A stretch of 45,252 nucleotides of DNA, from contig JAKAZL010000012.1 of assembly GCA_021815925.1 (NCBI GenBank), positions 1-45,252 on the forward strand, given 5' to 3'. A program made the position numbers and the translations under genes. Below, in pieces: positions 25,430 through 34,138 of this stretch. The notes below the pieces were generated by a model. That model saw only the letters and a list, made by a program, of their open reading frames with translations, did no database searches and was not told where the DNA came from. Numbering within the stretch: position 1 is the stretch's first letter; each line of letters begins with the position of its first letter. The stretch is from Pseudomonadota bacterium (GTDB lineage: Bacteria; Pseudomonadota; Gammaproteobacteria; Steroidobacterales; Steroidobacteraceae).

Positions 25430-26275
25430 CTAGCGGGGCGGCTTGGCGATGAGTGCGCGGAACGCGCGCAGTTTCGCCTCGATGATGGCCGCGTTCTGCG
25501 GTCCCATGCGGATCAACAGTTTCTGTCCCGCGGGCAGTGCCTCGAGCTTCGGATCCGAGTACTGCCAGAACACATTCGGGCGCACCAGGGTCACCGGAGC
25601 GCTCACCGTCGGGGTGGCGAGCAGGCTGTCGATCGCCGCCACCAGGCGATCATTGAAGTACTTGCCCGGGTAGCCGAGGCTCTCGTAGGCCTGCTGGAAC
25701 AGCGGATACAGCCGGAAGTACAGCTGCGCGAGCGAGTTGACGTCGAGTTTGCTGACCACGTCCACGAACGGTGTGTAGCGCGCGTAGTTGCGCGCGCTGA
25801 GCAGCGTGATGCCGCCCTGCCGATCGACGAGGGTCGAGCCGGCGGTCGGCTGGATCGGACGCAGGTCGGCGGCGATCTTCGCGCGCGGCAGGTTGTCCAC
25901 CGTGACCACGACGCGCCGGATGATGTTCTTCGGCACCAGGAAGCGCGTCACCGCCGGATGACCAATCAGTCCGTCGAGCGCCGCGAGCACCACCGAATCA
26001 CTGTCATTGAGCGGCGGCAGGGGCTTGGCACTCGCGGCAGCGGCGGCGGGCGGAACCGGGTTCTGAACGGCCGGTGCCTGCTGCGCGCCCGGCAGTGGAG
26101 TCGGCGCGCTGGTCGCAGGCGGGGGTATCGCTGCCGACGCGGCGACCGGAGCCGGGTGCGGCTTGTGGAAGCGGTAGTAGACGCCGACTCCGACCAGCGC
26201 GGCGGCGACCACGGCGGCCGCCACCCAGATGACCGTGTTGCGGAAGGACTCTTCGGGGTCAGTCTTGTTCCACAT
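25430..26275 (-). CDS. DUF3014 family membrane-anchored protein
   Basis: A 281-residue protein with one N-terminal membrane helix (about 14-33), a Pro/Ala-rich linker (about 38-85) and a conserved C-terminal domain (about 90-280) with GHPAVTRFLVPKNIIRRVVV and RYTPFVDVVSKLDVNSLAQLY. These match the DUF3014 family of proteobacteria as I recall it. Its function is not known. The ATG at 26275 has GGGAGTGAGG upstream. Topology predicts a periplasmic domain. It is divergent from def, with overlapping -10 boxes between them. Confidence 0.8.
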   Translation of the reverse strand: MWNKTDPEESFRNTVIWVAAAVVAAALVGVGVYYRFHKPHPAPVAASAAIPPPATSAPTPLPGAQQAPAVQNPVPPAAAAASAKPLPPLNDSDSVVLAALDGLIGHPAVTRFLVPKNIIRRVVVTVDNLPRAKIAADLRPIQPTAGSTLVDRQGGITLLSARNYARYTPFVDVVSKLDVNSLAQLYFRLYPLFQQAYESLGYPGKYFNDRLVAAIDSLLATPTVSAPVTLVRPNVFWQYSDPKLEALPAGQKLLIRMGPQNAAIIEAKLRAFRALIAKPPR

Positions 26276-26302
26276 CTGGCCTCACTCCCGTGGACGAGAA
26301 AT

Positions 26303-26312
26303 ATTGTACTGT
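26303..26312. promoter_or_regulatory. Overlapping divergent -10 boxes, DUF3014 gene and def
   Basis: TACTGT (26307-26312, plus) ends six bases before the def ATG, giving a leaderless def mRNA. TACAAT (26303-26308, minus) serves the DUF3014 gene with a leader of about 20 bases that holds its Shine-Dalgarno. The surrounding TGTAC-T-GTACA (26305-26315) is a perfect palindrome around one base and could also be an operator. Confidence 0.4.
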
Positions 26313-26318
26313 ACACCC

Positions 26319-26849
26319 ATGACCGTACGACGGGTGTTGAAGATGGGCGAGCCCCTGCTCGGGCAGGTGGCTGCGCCCGTGATGCGTTTCGATGCCGAGC
26401 TCGAAGCGCTGGTGCGCGACATGGATGACACCATGCGCTCGCTGAACGGCGCCGGAATCGCCGCGCCGCAGATCGGCGTCAGTCTGCGCGTGGTGATTTT
26501 CGAGGTGGCCGACAATCCACGCTATCCACACGTCTCGCCGGTTCCCTACACCGTGCTGGTCAACCCGCAGCTGACACCGCTCGGTGAGGAGCAGGCCGAA
26601 GGTTGGGAAGGGTGTCTGTCGGTGCCGGGTCTGCGCGGGCTGGTGCCGCGGCATACGCGATTGCGCTATCGGGGATTCGATCTGCACGGCGCGCCCATCG
26701 ATCGCACCGTGGAGGGCTTCCATGCGCGGGTGGTGCAGCACGAAGTCGATCACCTCGATGGAATCCTTTACCCGCAGCGCGTCCGCGATATGCGCAACTT
26801 CGGTTTCGAGGATGCCCTCGGCACGCGCATGACGCCCATGCCGGATTAG
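26319..26849 (+). CDS. def: Peptide deformylase
   Basis: A 176-residue metal hydrolase that removes the formyl group from nascent proteins. The three motifs are present: GAGIAAPQIG (44-53), EGCLSVP with metal ligand Cys99, and QHEVDHLDG with His141, catalytic Glu142 and His145. The ATG at 26319 begins the conserved MTVRRVLKMGEP; the open frame before it lies across the promoter. There is no Shine-Dalgarno. It is not followed by fmt here, and a second deformylase elsewhere would not be surprising. Confidence 0.93.
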   Translation: MTVRRVLKMGEPLLGQVAAPVMRFDAELEALVRDMDDTMRSLNGAGIAAPQIGVSLRVVIFEVADNPRYPHVSPVPYTVLVNPQLTPLGEEQAEGWEGCLSVPGLRGLVPRHTRLRYRGFDLHGAPIDRTVEGFHARVVQHEVDHLDGILYPQRVRDMRNFGFEDALGTRMTPMPD

Positions 26850-26871
26850 ACCGCCGGGGAGCCCCGCCGGT

Positions 26872-27594
26872 TCACGCCAGGGTGTGGAACACCCGCTGCA
26901 CGTCATCGTCCTGCTCGAGCTTGTCGATCAGCGCGAGCACTTCCTGTGCCTGCGCCTCGGGCAGCTCGGTCGGTACCGTGCAGACGTACTCGCGCTCGGC
27001 CGACAGCGGCGTCAGCGCACGCGCCTCGAGCGCTTCCTGCATCCGGCCGAAGTCCTCGAACGCGCAGCGGATCACCAGCTGCGGCTCGCCGCCCTCGCCG
27101 GTGCTCTCGCCCATCTCCTCGAGCCCGTGATCGATCAGGTACAGCTCAAGGTCATCCGAGTCGATGCCGGTCGGATCGAGGCGGAACACGCCCATGTGCT
27201 TGAACAGGAACGAGACGCTTCCCGAGGTGGCGAGGTTGCCCCCGCCCTTGGTGACGATGTTGCGGACTGCGGCCACCGTGCGGGTGGGATTGTCCGTGGC
27301 CGCCTCGATGAGCATCGCCACGCCGTGGGGCGCGTACGCCTCGTAGTGCACTTCCTGGTAGTGGGCGGCGTCACGCCCACTCGCCCGCTTGATGGCCGCC
27401 TCGACCTTGTCCTTCGGCATGTTGACCGCACGGGCGTTCTGGATCACGCGCCGCAGGGCCGGGTTGCTGGTCGGATCGGGCCCGCCCGCCTTCACCGCCA
27501 TGGTGATGTCCTTGGCGATGCGCGCGAACTGCTTGGCCATGCGGTTCCAGCGCGCAAACATGGTGTGCTTGCGGACTTCGAAAATGCGTCCCAT
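26872..27594 (-). CDS. yebC: YebC/PmpR family protein
   Basis: A 240-residue YebC-family protein, a group first described as DNA-binding regulators (PmpR) and more recently linked to translation through difficult (polyproline) sequences. Signatures: [62 protein letters not shown] and [14 protein letters not shown]. The N-terminus [19 protein letters not shown] differs from the MAGHSKW start of E. coli YebC and marks a second subgroup. It lies 33 bases after the desaturase gene. Confidence 0.9.
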   Translation of the reverse strand: MGRIFEVRKHTMFARWNRMAKQFARIAKDITMAVKAGGPDPTSNPALRRVIQNARAVNMPKDKVEAAIKRASGRDAAHYQEVHYEAYAPHGVAMLIEAATDNPTRTVAAVRNIVTKGGGNLATSGSVSFLFKHMGVFRLDPTGIDSDDLELYLIDHGLEEMGESTGEGGEPQLVIRCAFEDFGRMQEALEARALTPLSAEREYVCTVPTELPEAQAQEVLALIDKLEQDDDVQRVFHTLA

Positions 27595-27627
27595 GCGAGA
27601 GTGTCGGCTCGAGTACGGGGTGCAGGA

Positions 27628-28794
27628 TCAGGCGAGCTGCGCTTGCAGCACGCGCAGGCGGCGGCGCTGCAGTCGCAGACGCTCCTCGAGCTCCTTGAAG
27701 CGCAGCTGGAAGCTGGTGTGCTCCCAGTGCTCGACGACGGCGCGCTTCTTCTCGTTGAGCCACTGCTCCTTCACCTTGGCCCAGTCGGCGATCGCCGCGT
27801 GGAAGCTGTCGTATTCACGCGCGATATGCTGGTGCAGCTCGCTGATGCGGGACGGTGCCGCGGTCGGCGCGACGCGCTCGAGCGAACTCTGCGCCCGCGC
27901 GAACTGCATGGCGAGCAGCGCGCGCTGGATCTGGAACACCGGCGTGCGCTTGAGCTTGCGGGTGAGGCCCACCCACTGCAGGCCGGCAATCAGCCACTTG
28001 GTCGGGTCCCACTGCCACCAGCGCACCCCGTTGCGGTAATCGTGCGCGAAGATATGGTGGAAGTTGTGATAGCCCTCGCCGAAGGTCAGCACCGCGAGCA
28101 CCGGGTTGTCCCGGGCGGTGTTCTCCTCGGTGTACGGGCGCGTGCCCCACATGTGCGCGAGCGAGTTGATGAAGAACGTGAAGTGGTGGCTCAGCACCAA
28201 TCGGAGCACGCCGGCGAGCAGGAATACCCCCCACAGATCCCCGGTCAGCCAGCCGGCGAGGAGCGGCAGTCCAATGTTGGTCAGCAGCACGAGCGGCAGG
28301 TAGTAGCGGTGCTGGAATGCCAGCATGCGGTCGCGGCGCAGATCGGGGATGTTGCTGAAGTCCGACTTGCCGCTCGGGTACTCGCGGACCATCCAGCCGA
28401 TGTGCGAGAACCAGAAGCCCCGCCGCGCCGAGTACGGGTCAAGCTGCTCGTCGTCGACGTTCAGGTGATGGCGGCGGTGGCCGCTGCACCAGTTCCAGGC
28501 ACTGTTCTGCAGGGCCATGGTGGCAAAGACCAGATAGACCGCCCGCAGGCTCCAGTGGGCCTCGTAGGCGCGGTGCGCCCAGAGGCGGTGGTAGCCCGCC
28601 GTGATCGACAGCTCGTTCGCGGTCAGGAAGACCCCGAGGAGCACCCAGGCCGAGATGCTGTAGCCGTGCACGATGCCGTACCAGGGTACGAGCACGGCGG
28701 CGGCCAGAAATGTCAAAGAAAACAATATGATATTGGTCCAGATCGGCGGGGCCGTCTCGACGGTCTGCGGAACCTGGGCGGATGACTTGGGCAT
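27628..28794 (-). CDS. Membrane fatty acid desaturase (delta-9 type) with coiled-coil tail
   Basis: A 388-residue acyl desaturase of the membrane di-iron class. The three His boxes are in order: HRLWAHR, HRRHH and HNFHH, with four membrane helices between. It would place a double bond in acyl-CoA or acyl-lipid, adjusting membrane fluidity. The last 100 or so residues (about 285-388) are charged and helical with a Leu/Arg coiled coil (ELEERLRLQRRRLRVLQAQL), longer than in a minimal desaturase. An alternative ATG at 28839 with GGAA upstream would add 15 residues; neither start has strong support. Confidence 0.88.
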   Translation of the reverse strand: MPKSSAQVPQTVETAPPIWTNIILFSLTFLAAAVLVPWYGIVHGYSISAWVLLGVFLTANELSITAGYHRLWAHRAYEAHWSLRAVYLVFATMALQNSAWNWCSGHRRHHLNVDDEQLDPYSARRGFWFSHIGWMVREYPSGKSDFSNIPDLRRDRMLAFQHRYYLPLVLLTNIGLPLLAGWLTGDLWGVFLLAGVLRLVLSHHFTFFINSLAHMWGTRPYTEENTARDNPVLAVLTFGEGYHNFHHIFAHDYRNGVRWWQWDPTKWLIAGLQWVGLTRKLKRTPVFQIQRALLAMQFARAQSSLERVAPTAAPSRISELHQHIAREYDSFHAAIADWAKVKEQWLNEKKRAVVEHWEHTSFQLRFKELEERLRLQRRRLRVLQAQLA

Positions 28795-28919
28795 GGCAAA
28801 GGGCCGCTCTGCGGCGATGAATTGCGACCCATTAACCATAGCACGTTCCGTTCGGCGCGGGCATGCGCGAAATCACCCCGGCGAGGCGTGCCGGACGTCC
28901 CTGCGGCGAGCGGGGCGGG

Positions 28920-30032
28920 CTAGAAGCTGTAGACCCCTTGCACGGCCAGTTCGCTCTGGTGCTCGCTGTAGCGGACGAGCGGGCGTCCCGTGGAGGCCGC
29001 GACGTGCAAATCCTGGAACGTCGGACGGTTCGAGTGGTCGTAGCGGCCCTCAAGGCGTAGCTCGAACTGAGCCGTCGGGTCATAGCCGACGGTGACGGTC
29101 CCTTCGGCGAGCCGCTGCGCCGTCCCGGTGACGAACCCGTTGCGATCGTGGAGCGACTCTGCGCGCAGGGAGAGGCGCCACCGGCGGCTCAGCCGCTGAT
29201 TGACGTACGCCGCGATCCCGCTCCAGCGCCCGCCGGGGGTCACGGCGCTCCCGTCCTGCTGGCCCCAGTCGTAGCTGAGCACGAACTGCAGCGCTGCGGT
29301 GGCGTTGTAGGTGGCCACGGTGTCGATCAGCGTGCGCCGGGCAAGATCGACCGGGTCGTTGCCGATGTAACTCTGCGCGGTCAGCGCGAGGCGCGAGGAG
29401 GGGTTCAGCGCAAGGCCCAGCTCCACGGTCTTGGAGCCGGAGCTGACGCGGGTGTAGTTCCAGCCGTTGTTGAGTCCGACGATGAGGCTCACGGCGCTGT
29501 TCACGGTGTACGTGGCGCGCACGCCGGTATGGGTCATCGGCTCGGCGTAGAACAGCAAAGAGCGCGAGAAATTGGTGTTACCCGTTGGCGCGATGACCTC
29601 GGCGCCGGCGAGCGTGGTGAACTTTCCGGCCTGCAGATCGAGTCCCCCGTGGACGTACTGCACGTAGCCCTGCAGCAGATCGAACGCATTGTTGCTCGTG
29701 GCCGCGGCGCTCTCGGCCGCGTTGACGATCTTGGCGTCCTCCCCGGCGATCACATCGAGCAGCGCGCCGAAGCCCTGCTTGGGCTGATAGCCGAGGGTGA
29801 GACCGGCCTGATCGAGCTGGAAGGCGTCGTGCGCCGTGTCGAACTGGTGGTACGTGTTCTCAGCGGTGGAGTCGTAATAGGACGCCGCCAGATAGCCCGA
29901 GGCGCTGATGCCCGTGTCGGCCAGGAGCTGCGCCAGCCTCTCCGGCGACACTTCGGCGGCGTGGACGCCTGCGGTTGCGAGGGCGGCCAGGACAACCCCG
30001 GTGCGGGACAGTGTCGGGACGAGCTTGTGCAT
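28920..30032 (-). CDS. Outer-membrane porin, OmpL-like (BBP2 type)
   Basis: A 370-residue beta-barrel protein with a signal peptide (MHKLVPTLS then a hydrophobic run, cleavage after HAA). Alternating aromatic/polar strands and a C-terminal Phe (GVYSF) are outer-membrane marks. FDTAHDAFQLDQAGLTLGY, GKFTTLAGAEV and SRSLLFYAEPMTHTGVRA resemble the putative beta-barrel porin-2 family. Substrate unknown. ATG at 30032 is preceded by AGAGG; the upstream open frame is not credible as coding. A sigma-54-like promoter lies at 30078-30092. Confidence 0.82.
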   Translation of the reverse strand: MHKLVPTLSRTGVVLAALATAGVHAAEVSPERLAQLLADTGISASGYLAASYYDSTAENTYHQFDTAHDAFQLDQAGLTLGYQPKQGFGALLDVIAGEDAKIVNAAESAAATSNNAFDLLQGYVQYVHGGLDLQAGKFTTLAGAEVIAPTGNTNFSRSLLFYAEPMTHTGVRATYTVNSAVSLIVGLNNGWNYTRVSSGSKTVELGLALNPSSRLALTAQSYIGNDPVDLARRTLIDTVATYNATAALQFVLSYDWGQQDGSAVTPGGRWSGIAAYVNQRLSRRWRLSLRAESLHDRNGFVTGTAQRLAEGTVTVGYDPTAQFELRLEGRYDHSNRPTFQDLHVAASTGRPLVRYSEHQSELAVQGVYSF

Positions 30033-30077
30033 GGCGGCCTCTGATGAGCGCGTGTCGGCACGGGCAGGGGGAGCCAA

Positions 30078-30092
30078 GCACGCGCCGTGCCA
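30078..30092 (-). promoter_or_regulatory. Sigma-54 promoter candidate for the porin gene
   Basis: On the minus strand TGGCACG-N4-GTGC followed by T matches the -24/-12 consensus TGGCACG-N4-TTGC with one mismatch, and the invariant GG and GC are correctly spaced. Predicted start about 30066 gives a leader of about 33 bases. No rpoN or enhancer-binding protein gene is in the window. Confidence 0.35.
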
Positions 30093-30259
30093 GGAGCGGG
30101 GCGCGATGCAGGCCCTTGAAATCCCAAGGCTGTGGCGATTGCACGGCATGCGCCTGCACCGAATCGGTGCGCATGCGGCCGCGCGCGGGCGCACGGCCGG
30201 ATGCGCACCGCAAGGCTATGCGCCGGGTGGTGAGCGCGGGGTGAGGAAAGGCGCGGCGC

Positions 30260-31303
30260 TCAACGCCGCGGCGGCGTGCCCGGGGAGCTCTTCGCCGGGA
30301 CCGGGAGTGTTGCCGCGGCCGGGGCTGTGGCCGCAGCGGCGGCCGGTGTCGCAGCGGGCGCGGTGTTCGATGAGCCGGTATCGGCGCGCAGGGCGGCTTC
30401 GGCCTCGCGCCGGGTCATGACGATGATGCTGATGCGCCGATTGATCGGATCGTACGGGTTGGTCTTGTCGAACAGCACCGTCGAGGCGAGGCCCACCACC
30501 CGGGCGACCTTCTGGTGCGCCAGACCGCCTTGCACCAGGGCCCGGCGCGCCGCGTTGGCCCGGTCCGCCGACAGCTCCCAGTTGGTGTAGTGGTTGTGCC
30601 CAGGATAGGGATGCGCATCGGTGTGCCCGATGATGGCAATCTGGTTCGGCACGGAGTTCAGGTACGGCGCCAGCGTCGTGAGGATACGGCGCGTGTAGCC
30701 GCGCAGTCGCGCGCTGCCGAGGTCGAACATCGGCCGGTTCTTGGCGTCGACGATCTGGATGCGCACGCCGCGCGGGGTGATGTCGAGCAGCAGCTGGTTC
30801 TTGAATGGCTTGAGTGCCTGGCTCTTGTTGACTGCCTGGCGCAGCTCGGCCATCAGGGACTCCAGGCGCTTGTGGTCCGCCTTCTCCAGGCGCTTGCGCG
30901 CCTCCTCGGCGCTGATGCTCTGGCGCGACTGCAGCGTGTCGATGCTGCCGGAGCCTTTGTTCGGCGCATTGATCGCGGGGATCGGATGGGGACTGGAGTT
31001 CATGCCGTTCAACCCGCCGCCGAGATTGATCGGGCTGGTGCTGGCGCCGCCGGGACCCTGGGGCCCGGGAGCCGCGCGCGGGCTGTGCCCGGTCTGCATG
31101 CTCGGGTTCTTGAAGTAGTTGAAGATCGCGGCGCGCTCGGCCTTGTTCACCGCGGTGACGATCCACATCACCAGGAAGAAGGCCATCATGGCGGTGACGA
31201 AGTCGGCGTAGGCGACCTTCCAGGCCCCGCCGTGGTGTCCGCCCTCTGCGCGCCGCGCCCGCTTGACGACGATGAGGGGCCGTTCGTCTTTCTGCGCGGC
31301 CAT
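30260..31303 (-). CDS. motB: Flagellar motor stator protein MotB
   Basis: A 347-residue stator subunit. The basic N-terminus is followed by HHGGAWKVAYADFVTAMMAFF with the proton-binding Asp34, in a single membrane helix (about 31-50). A Gly/Pro-rich periplasmic linker (about 70-125) and plug region lead to the OmpA-like peptidoglycan-binding domain (about 165-305; GHTDAHPYPGHNHYTNWELS, DRANAARRALV). The C-terminal 35 residues are Ala/Pro-rich. TGATG overlap with motA. Confidence 0.94.
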   Translation of the reverse strand: MAAQKDERPLIVVKRARRAEGGHHGGAWKVAYADFVTAMMAFFLVMWIVTAVNKAERAAIFNYFKNPSMQTGHSPRAAPGPQGPGGASTSPINLGGGLNGMNSSPHPIPAINAPNKGSGSIDTLQSRQSISAEEARKRLEKADHKRLESLMAELRQAVNKSQALKPFKNQLLLDITPRGVRIQIVDAKNRPMFDLGSARLRGYTRRILTTLAPYLNSVPNQIAIIGHTDAHPYPGHNHYTNWELSADRANAARRALVQGGLAHQKVARVVGLASTVLFDKTNPYDPINRRISIIVMTRREAEAALRADTGSSNTAPAATPAAAAATAPAAATLPVPAKSSPGTPPRR

Positions 31304-32181
31304 CAGGCTTTCGCAGCGGCTTTCGCAGGCTTGTCCTTCAACTTCGCCTCGAGGTCGGCGAAGCTCGGCCGGACATCGCTGAACAGCAGCTTACGTGCGA
31401 ACTCGATCGCGACGGCAGGCACGTAGCCGCGCACGCTCGCCACCAAGGCCATCTTCACCAGCTCGAATGCCTTGACCTCGTCGTTCGCGGCATGGGCCAT
31501 CGCGGCAGCGAGCGGTCCGACGAAACCGTACGAGACGAGAATCCCGAGGAACGTGCCGACCAGTGCCGAGGCCACGCGCGCACCGATGCTCGCGGTGTCG
31601 GCGCCGGCGATCGACGCCATGGTGTTCACGATGCCGAGCACGGCGGCCACGATGCCGAATCCGGGCAACGCATCGGCCATGCGCTGCACGGCATGCGCCG
31701 GCTCGTGGATTTCCTGGCGGAAGGTCTCGAGCTCCTCATCGAGCAGGCTCTCGAACTCGTGTGGATCGAGGTTGCCGCCGACCATCAGGCGCAGGCTGTC
31801 GGTGACGAAATGCCGCAGGTGATGATCGGCCGCGATCTGCGGATATTTCTTGAAGAGCTGGCCACCGTTCGGCGCATCGACGTCGGCCTCGATCGCCATC
31901 AGTCCTTCCTTGCGGATGCGCAGCAGCACCTCGTAGAGGAGCTTCAGGATCGAGACGTAGTCCTCGTGCTCGTAGCGCTCCTGCTTCAACAGTCCGACGA
32001 TGCCGGCGAGGGAGGCCTTGACGACCTTGATCGGGTTGCTGGTGAGGAATGCGCCGAAGGCCGCCCCGATGATGATCAGGAACTCGGCAGGATGCCAGAG
32101 GGCGAGGAGCTTTCCTCCCTCGATCATGAAGCCCACGGCCACGCAGGCGAGGACGACGACGCTACCGATGATCTGGATCAC
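31303..32181 (-). CDS. motA: Flagellar motor stator protein MotA
   Basis: A 292-residue proton channel subunit of the stator with four membrane helices (about 1-20, 28-48, 170-190, 203-223) and a large cytoplasmic loop (HEDYVSILKLLYEVLLRIR, DEELETFRQEIHEPAHAVQR). ADALPGFGIVAAVLGIV and VGTFLGILVSYGFVGPLA are family signatures. The start is GTG at 32181, since MIQIIGSVVVLACVA aligns with the E. coli start. Transcribed from a FliA-type promoter at 32273-32299. The rest of the flagellar genes lie outside the window. Confidence 0.94.
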   Translation of the reverse strand: MIQIIGSVVVLACVAVGFMIEGGKLLALWHPAEFLIIIGAAFGAFLTSNPIKVVKASLAGIVGLLKQERYEHEDYVSILKLLYEVLLRIRKEGLMAIEADVDAPNGGQLFKKYPQIAADHHLRHFVTDSLRLMVGGNLDPHEFESLLDEELETFRQEIHEPAHAVQRMADALPGFGIVAAVLGIVNTMASIAGADTASIGARVASALVGTFLGILVSYGFVGPLAAAMAHAANDEVKAFELVKMALVASVRGYVPAVAIEFARKLLFSDVRPSFADLEAKLKDKPAKAAAKA

Positions 32182-32272
32182 GAGCTGCGCAAGCCTGTTC
32201 TAAATGATGCCGCCCGGGGGCCTTGCGCCGCTCAAGGGCGAGTCGGTCCACTGTGCAGCGGTACTGATGCGA

Positions 32273-32299
32273 GTATCGGCGTGGACGGGTCGATCTTGA
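32273..32299 (-). promoter_or_regulatory. FliA (sigma-28) promoter of motAB
   Basis: On the minus strand TCAAGATC (32292-32299), 11-base spacer, GCCGATAC (32273-32280), against the FliA consensus TAAAGTTT-N11-GCCGATAA. The -10 octamer matches seven of eight and the spacing is exact. Predicted start near 32266, about 85 bases before the motA GTG. Late flagellar control of motAB by FliA is the known pattern. Confidence 0.75.
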
Positions 32300-32379
32300 A
32301 CCGTGGGAGACCGGAACTGTGACGCTGACCGTGTAAACTGGCGCCACCGCCGTCCGAAGGTTGCGGCGAGGAGACCCCC

Positions 32380-33576
32380 GTGCTTGAGCATCTCGACCGG
32401 CTGGCGCCGGACCCCATCCTCGGCCTGATGGCCGCCTTCCGGGCCGATCCCGATCCCCGCAAGGTCGATCTCGGCGTCGGTGTCTACCGCGATGAGCGGG
32501 GCGAGACACCCGTCATGCAGGCCGTGCGCGAGGCCGAGCGGGCCGTTCTCGAGCGACAGACGAGCAAGACCTACGTGGCGCCGGCGGGCAACCCGAGCTT
32601 CAACGAGGCGATGCGCGCGCTGGTGCTCGGTGCGGACTCCCCGCTTGCCCGCTCCGAGCGGCTCTGCGCAGTTCAGGCGCCCGGTGGCTGCGGCGCGCTG
32701 CGCCTCGGGGCGGAGCTGATCCGGATCGCACGCCCCGAGGCGGTCGTGCACGTGAGCGCGCCGACCTGGGCCAACCACGTGCCGTTGCTCTCGAATTGCG
32801 GCCTGAAGCTCGAGCGCTATCCGTACTTCGATGCGGCCACGGGCGGGGTCGCATTCGATGCGATGCTGAGCGCGCTTGATGCGTTGCCGCCGCGCTCGGT
32901 GGTGCTGCTGCACGCCTCCTGCCACAACCCGACGGGTGCGGATCTGGAGGACGCCCAGTGGCGCGAGGTTGCCGCACTGCTGCGCCGCCGTGAGCTGCTG
33001 CCGTTCATCGACATGGCCTACCAGGGGCTCGGTCGCGGGCTCGAGGAGGATGCCTACGGGCTGCGTCTGCTCGCCGCGGAGCTGCCCGAGGCGCTCATCG
33101 CGACGTCCTGCTCGAAGAATTTCGGCCTGTATCGCGAACGGGTCGGCGGACTGATGGTGCTCGCGCAGAGCGGCGCTGCGGCCGATGCGGCGCTCACCCA
33201 GCTGGTGCGCATCGCGCGCGGCCTGTACTCGATGCCGCCGGATCATGGCGCGGCGATCGTGGCGCACATCCTCACCACCGCGCCGCTGCGCGCGGCATGG
33301 CAGGATGAGCTCGCCACGATGCGCACGCGCATCCAGCAACTGCGCGCAGCGGCGGCCGAGGCCCTCGCCGCGGCCTGCCCGAGCAAGGACTTCAGCCACA
33401 TCCTCCGCCAGCGCGGCATGTTCTCTTACCTGGGCGTCTCGGCGCAGACCGTGCAGCGCCTGCGCGCGGCGCACCACGTCTACATGACTGAGGACAGCCG
33501 GATCAACGTCGCGGGACTGCGCGTGGAGACCATCGAGTATTTCGCCCAGGCGGTGGCCCAGGCGCTCGCTCAGTAA
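32380..33576 (+). CDS. tyrB: Aromatic/aspartate aminotransferase (class I)
   Basis: A 398-residue PLP aminotransferase of the AspC/TyrB subgroup. LDLAPPDPI-like start (here LDRLAPDPILGLM), KVDLGVGVYRDERG, HASCHNPTGADL, DMAYQGLG and the PLP lysine in TSCSKNFGLYRERVG. It transfers amino groups between aspartate or aromatic amino acids and 2-oxoglutarate; AspC and TyrB cannot be told apart reliably here. Start GTG at 32380 with GAGGAGA five bases before it. Its last seven bases overlap the convergent folA. Confidence 0.9.
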   Translation: MLEHLDRLAPDPILGLMAAFRADPDPRKVDLGVGVYRDERGETPVMQAVREAERAVLERQTSKTYVAPAGNPSFNEAMRALVLGADSPLARSERLCAVQAPGGCGALRLGAELIRIARPEAVVHVSAPTWANHVPLLSNCGLKLERYPYFDAATGGVAFDAMLSALDALPPRSVVLLHASCHNPTGADLEDAQWREVAALLRRRELLPFIDMAYQGLGRGLEEDAYGLRLLAAELPEALIATSCSKNFGLYRERVGGLMVLAQSGAAADAALTQLVRIARGLYSMPPDHGAAIVAHILTTAPLRAAWQDELATMRTRIQQLRAAAAEALAAACPSKDFSHILRQRGMFSYLGVSAQTVQRLRAAHHVYMTEDSRINVAGLRVETIEYFAQAVAQALAQ

Positions 33577-34097
33577 GCGCCCGGTGGCTGCGGGGCGCTC
33601 TTGCGCTCGAGTGTCATGAAGGTGAACGCATAGGGGTTGTGCTCGCCCGCCGCGTGGCGTTGACACTCAACGTCCGCCCATTGCGTCGGGTCGATGGCCG
33701 GGAAGAACGTGTCGCCGGCGACCTCGGCGTGCACCAGCGTGAGATAGATGCGCCGGGCGAAGGGCATCAGCAGCCGGTAGACCTCGGCTCCGCCGATGCC
33801 GATCAGCTGATCGGCATCGCGCAGGTAGCCGAGGGCATCGCCGAGGGAGTGTACGGCGAGCACGCCGGGGCGTTGCCATTGGCGATTGCGGGTCAGAACC
33901 AGATTGCGCCGCTCGGGCAGCGCCCGGCCGATCGACTCGTAGGTCCGCCGTCCCATCAGGATCGGCTTGCCGAGGGTCAGCGCCTTGAAGCGGCGCAGAT
34001 CCTCCGGCAGGCGCCACGGCAGCCCGTTGTCGCGGCCGATGCAGCCGTTCTCGGCCATGGCCACGATCAGCGAGACGTGCGGCTGCGGGAGGCTCAT
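33570..34097 (-). CDS. folA: Dihydrofolate reductase
   Basis: A 175-residue NADPH-dependent enzyme regenerating tetrahydrofolate. Signatures: LIVAMAENGCIGRDNGLPW, with DLRRFKALTLGKPILMGRRT, IGRALPERRNLVLTRN, LIGIGGAEVYRLLMP and YLTLVHAEVAGDTFFP. ATG at 34097. Last gene of the rlmI-lgt-thyA-SET-kup-folA series; thyA, which makes the dihydrofolate that FolA recycles, is in the same series. Confidence 0.95.
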   Translation of the reverse strand: MSLPQPHVSLIVAMAENGCIGRDNGLPWRLPEDLRRFKALTLGKPILMGRRTYESIGRALPERRNLVLTRNRQWQRPGVLAVHSLGDALGYLRDADQLIGIGGAEVYRLLMPFARRIYLTLVHAEVAGDTFFPAIDPTQWADVECQRHAAGEHNPYAFTFMTLERKSAPQPPGAY

Positions 34098-34138
34098 GGT
34101 CGGTGCCGCATCATCGGTGTCCGGCCGCGTGCGCGGTC

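Noticed and set aside
26305-26315. TGTACTGTACA as a LexA box
   Set aside because: It does not fit the E. coli or Xanthomonas LexA consensus, and neither adjacent gene is a usual SOS gene; better read as overlapping -10 boxes.
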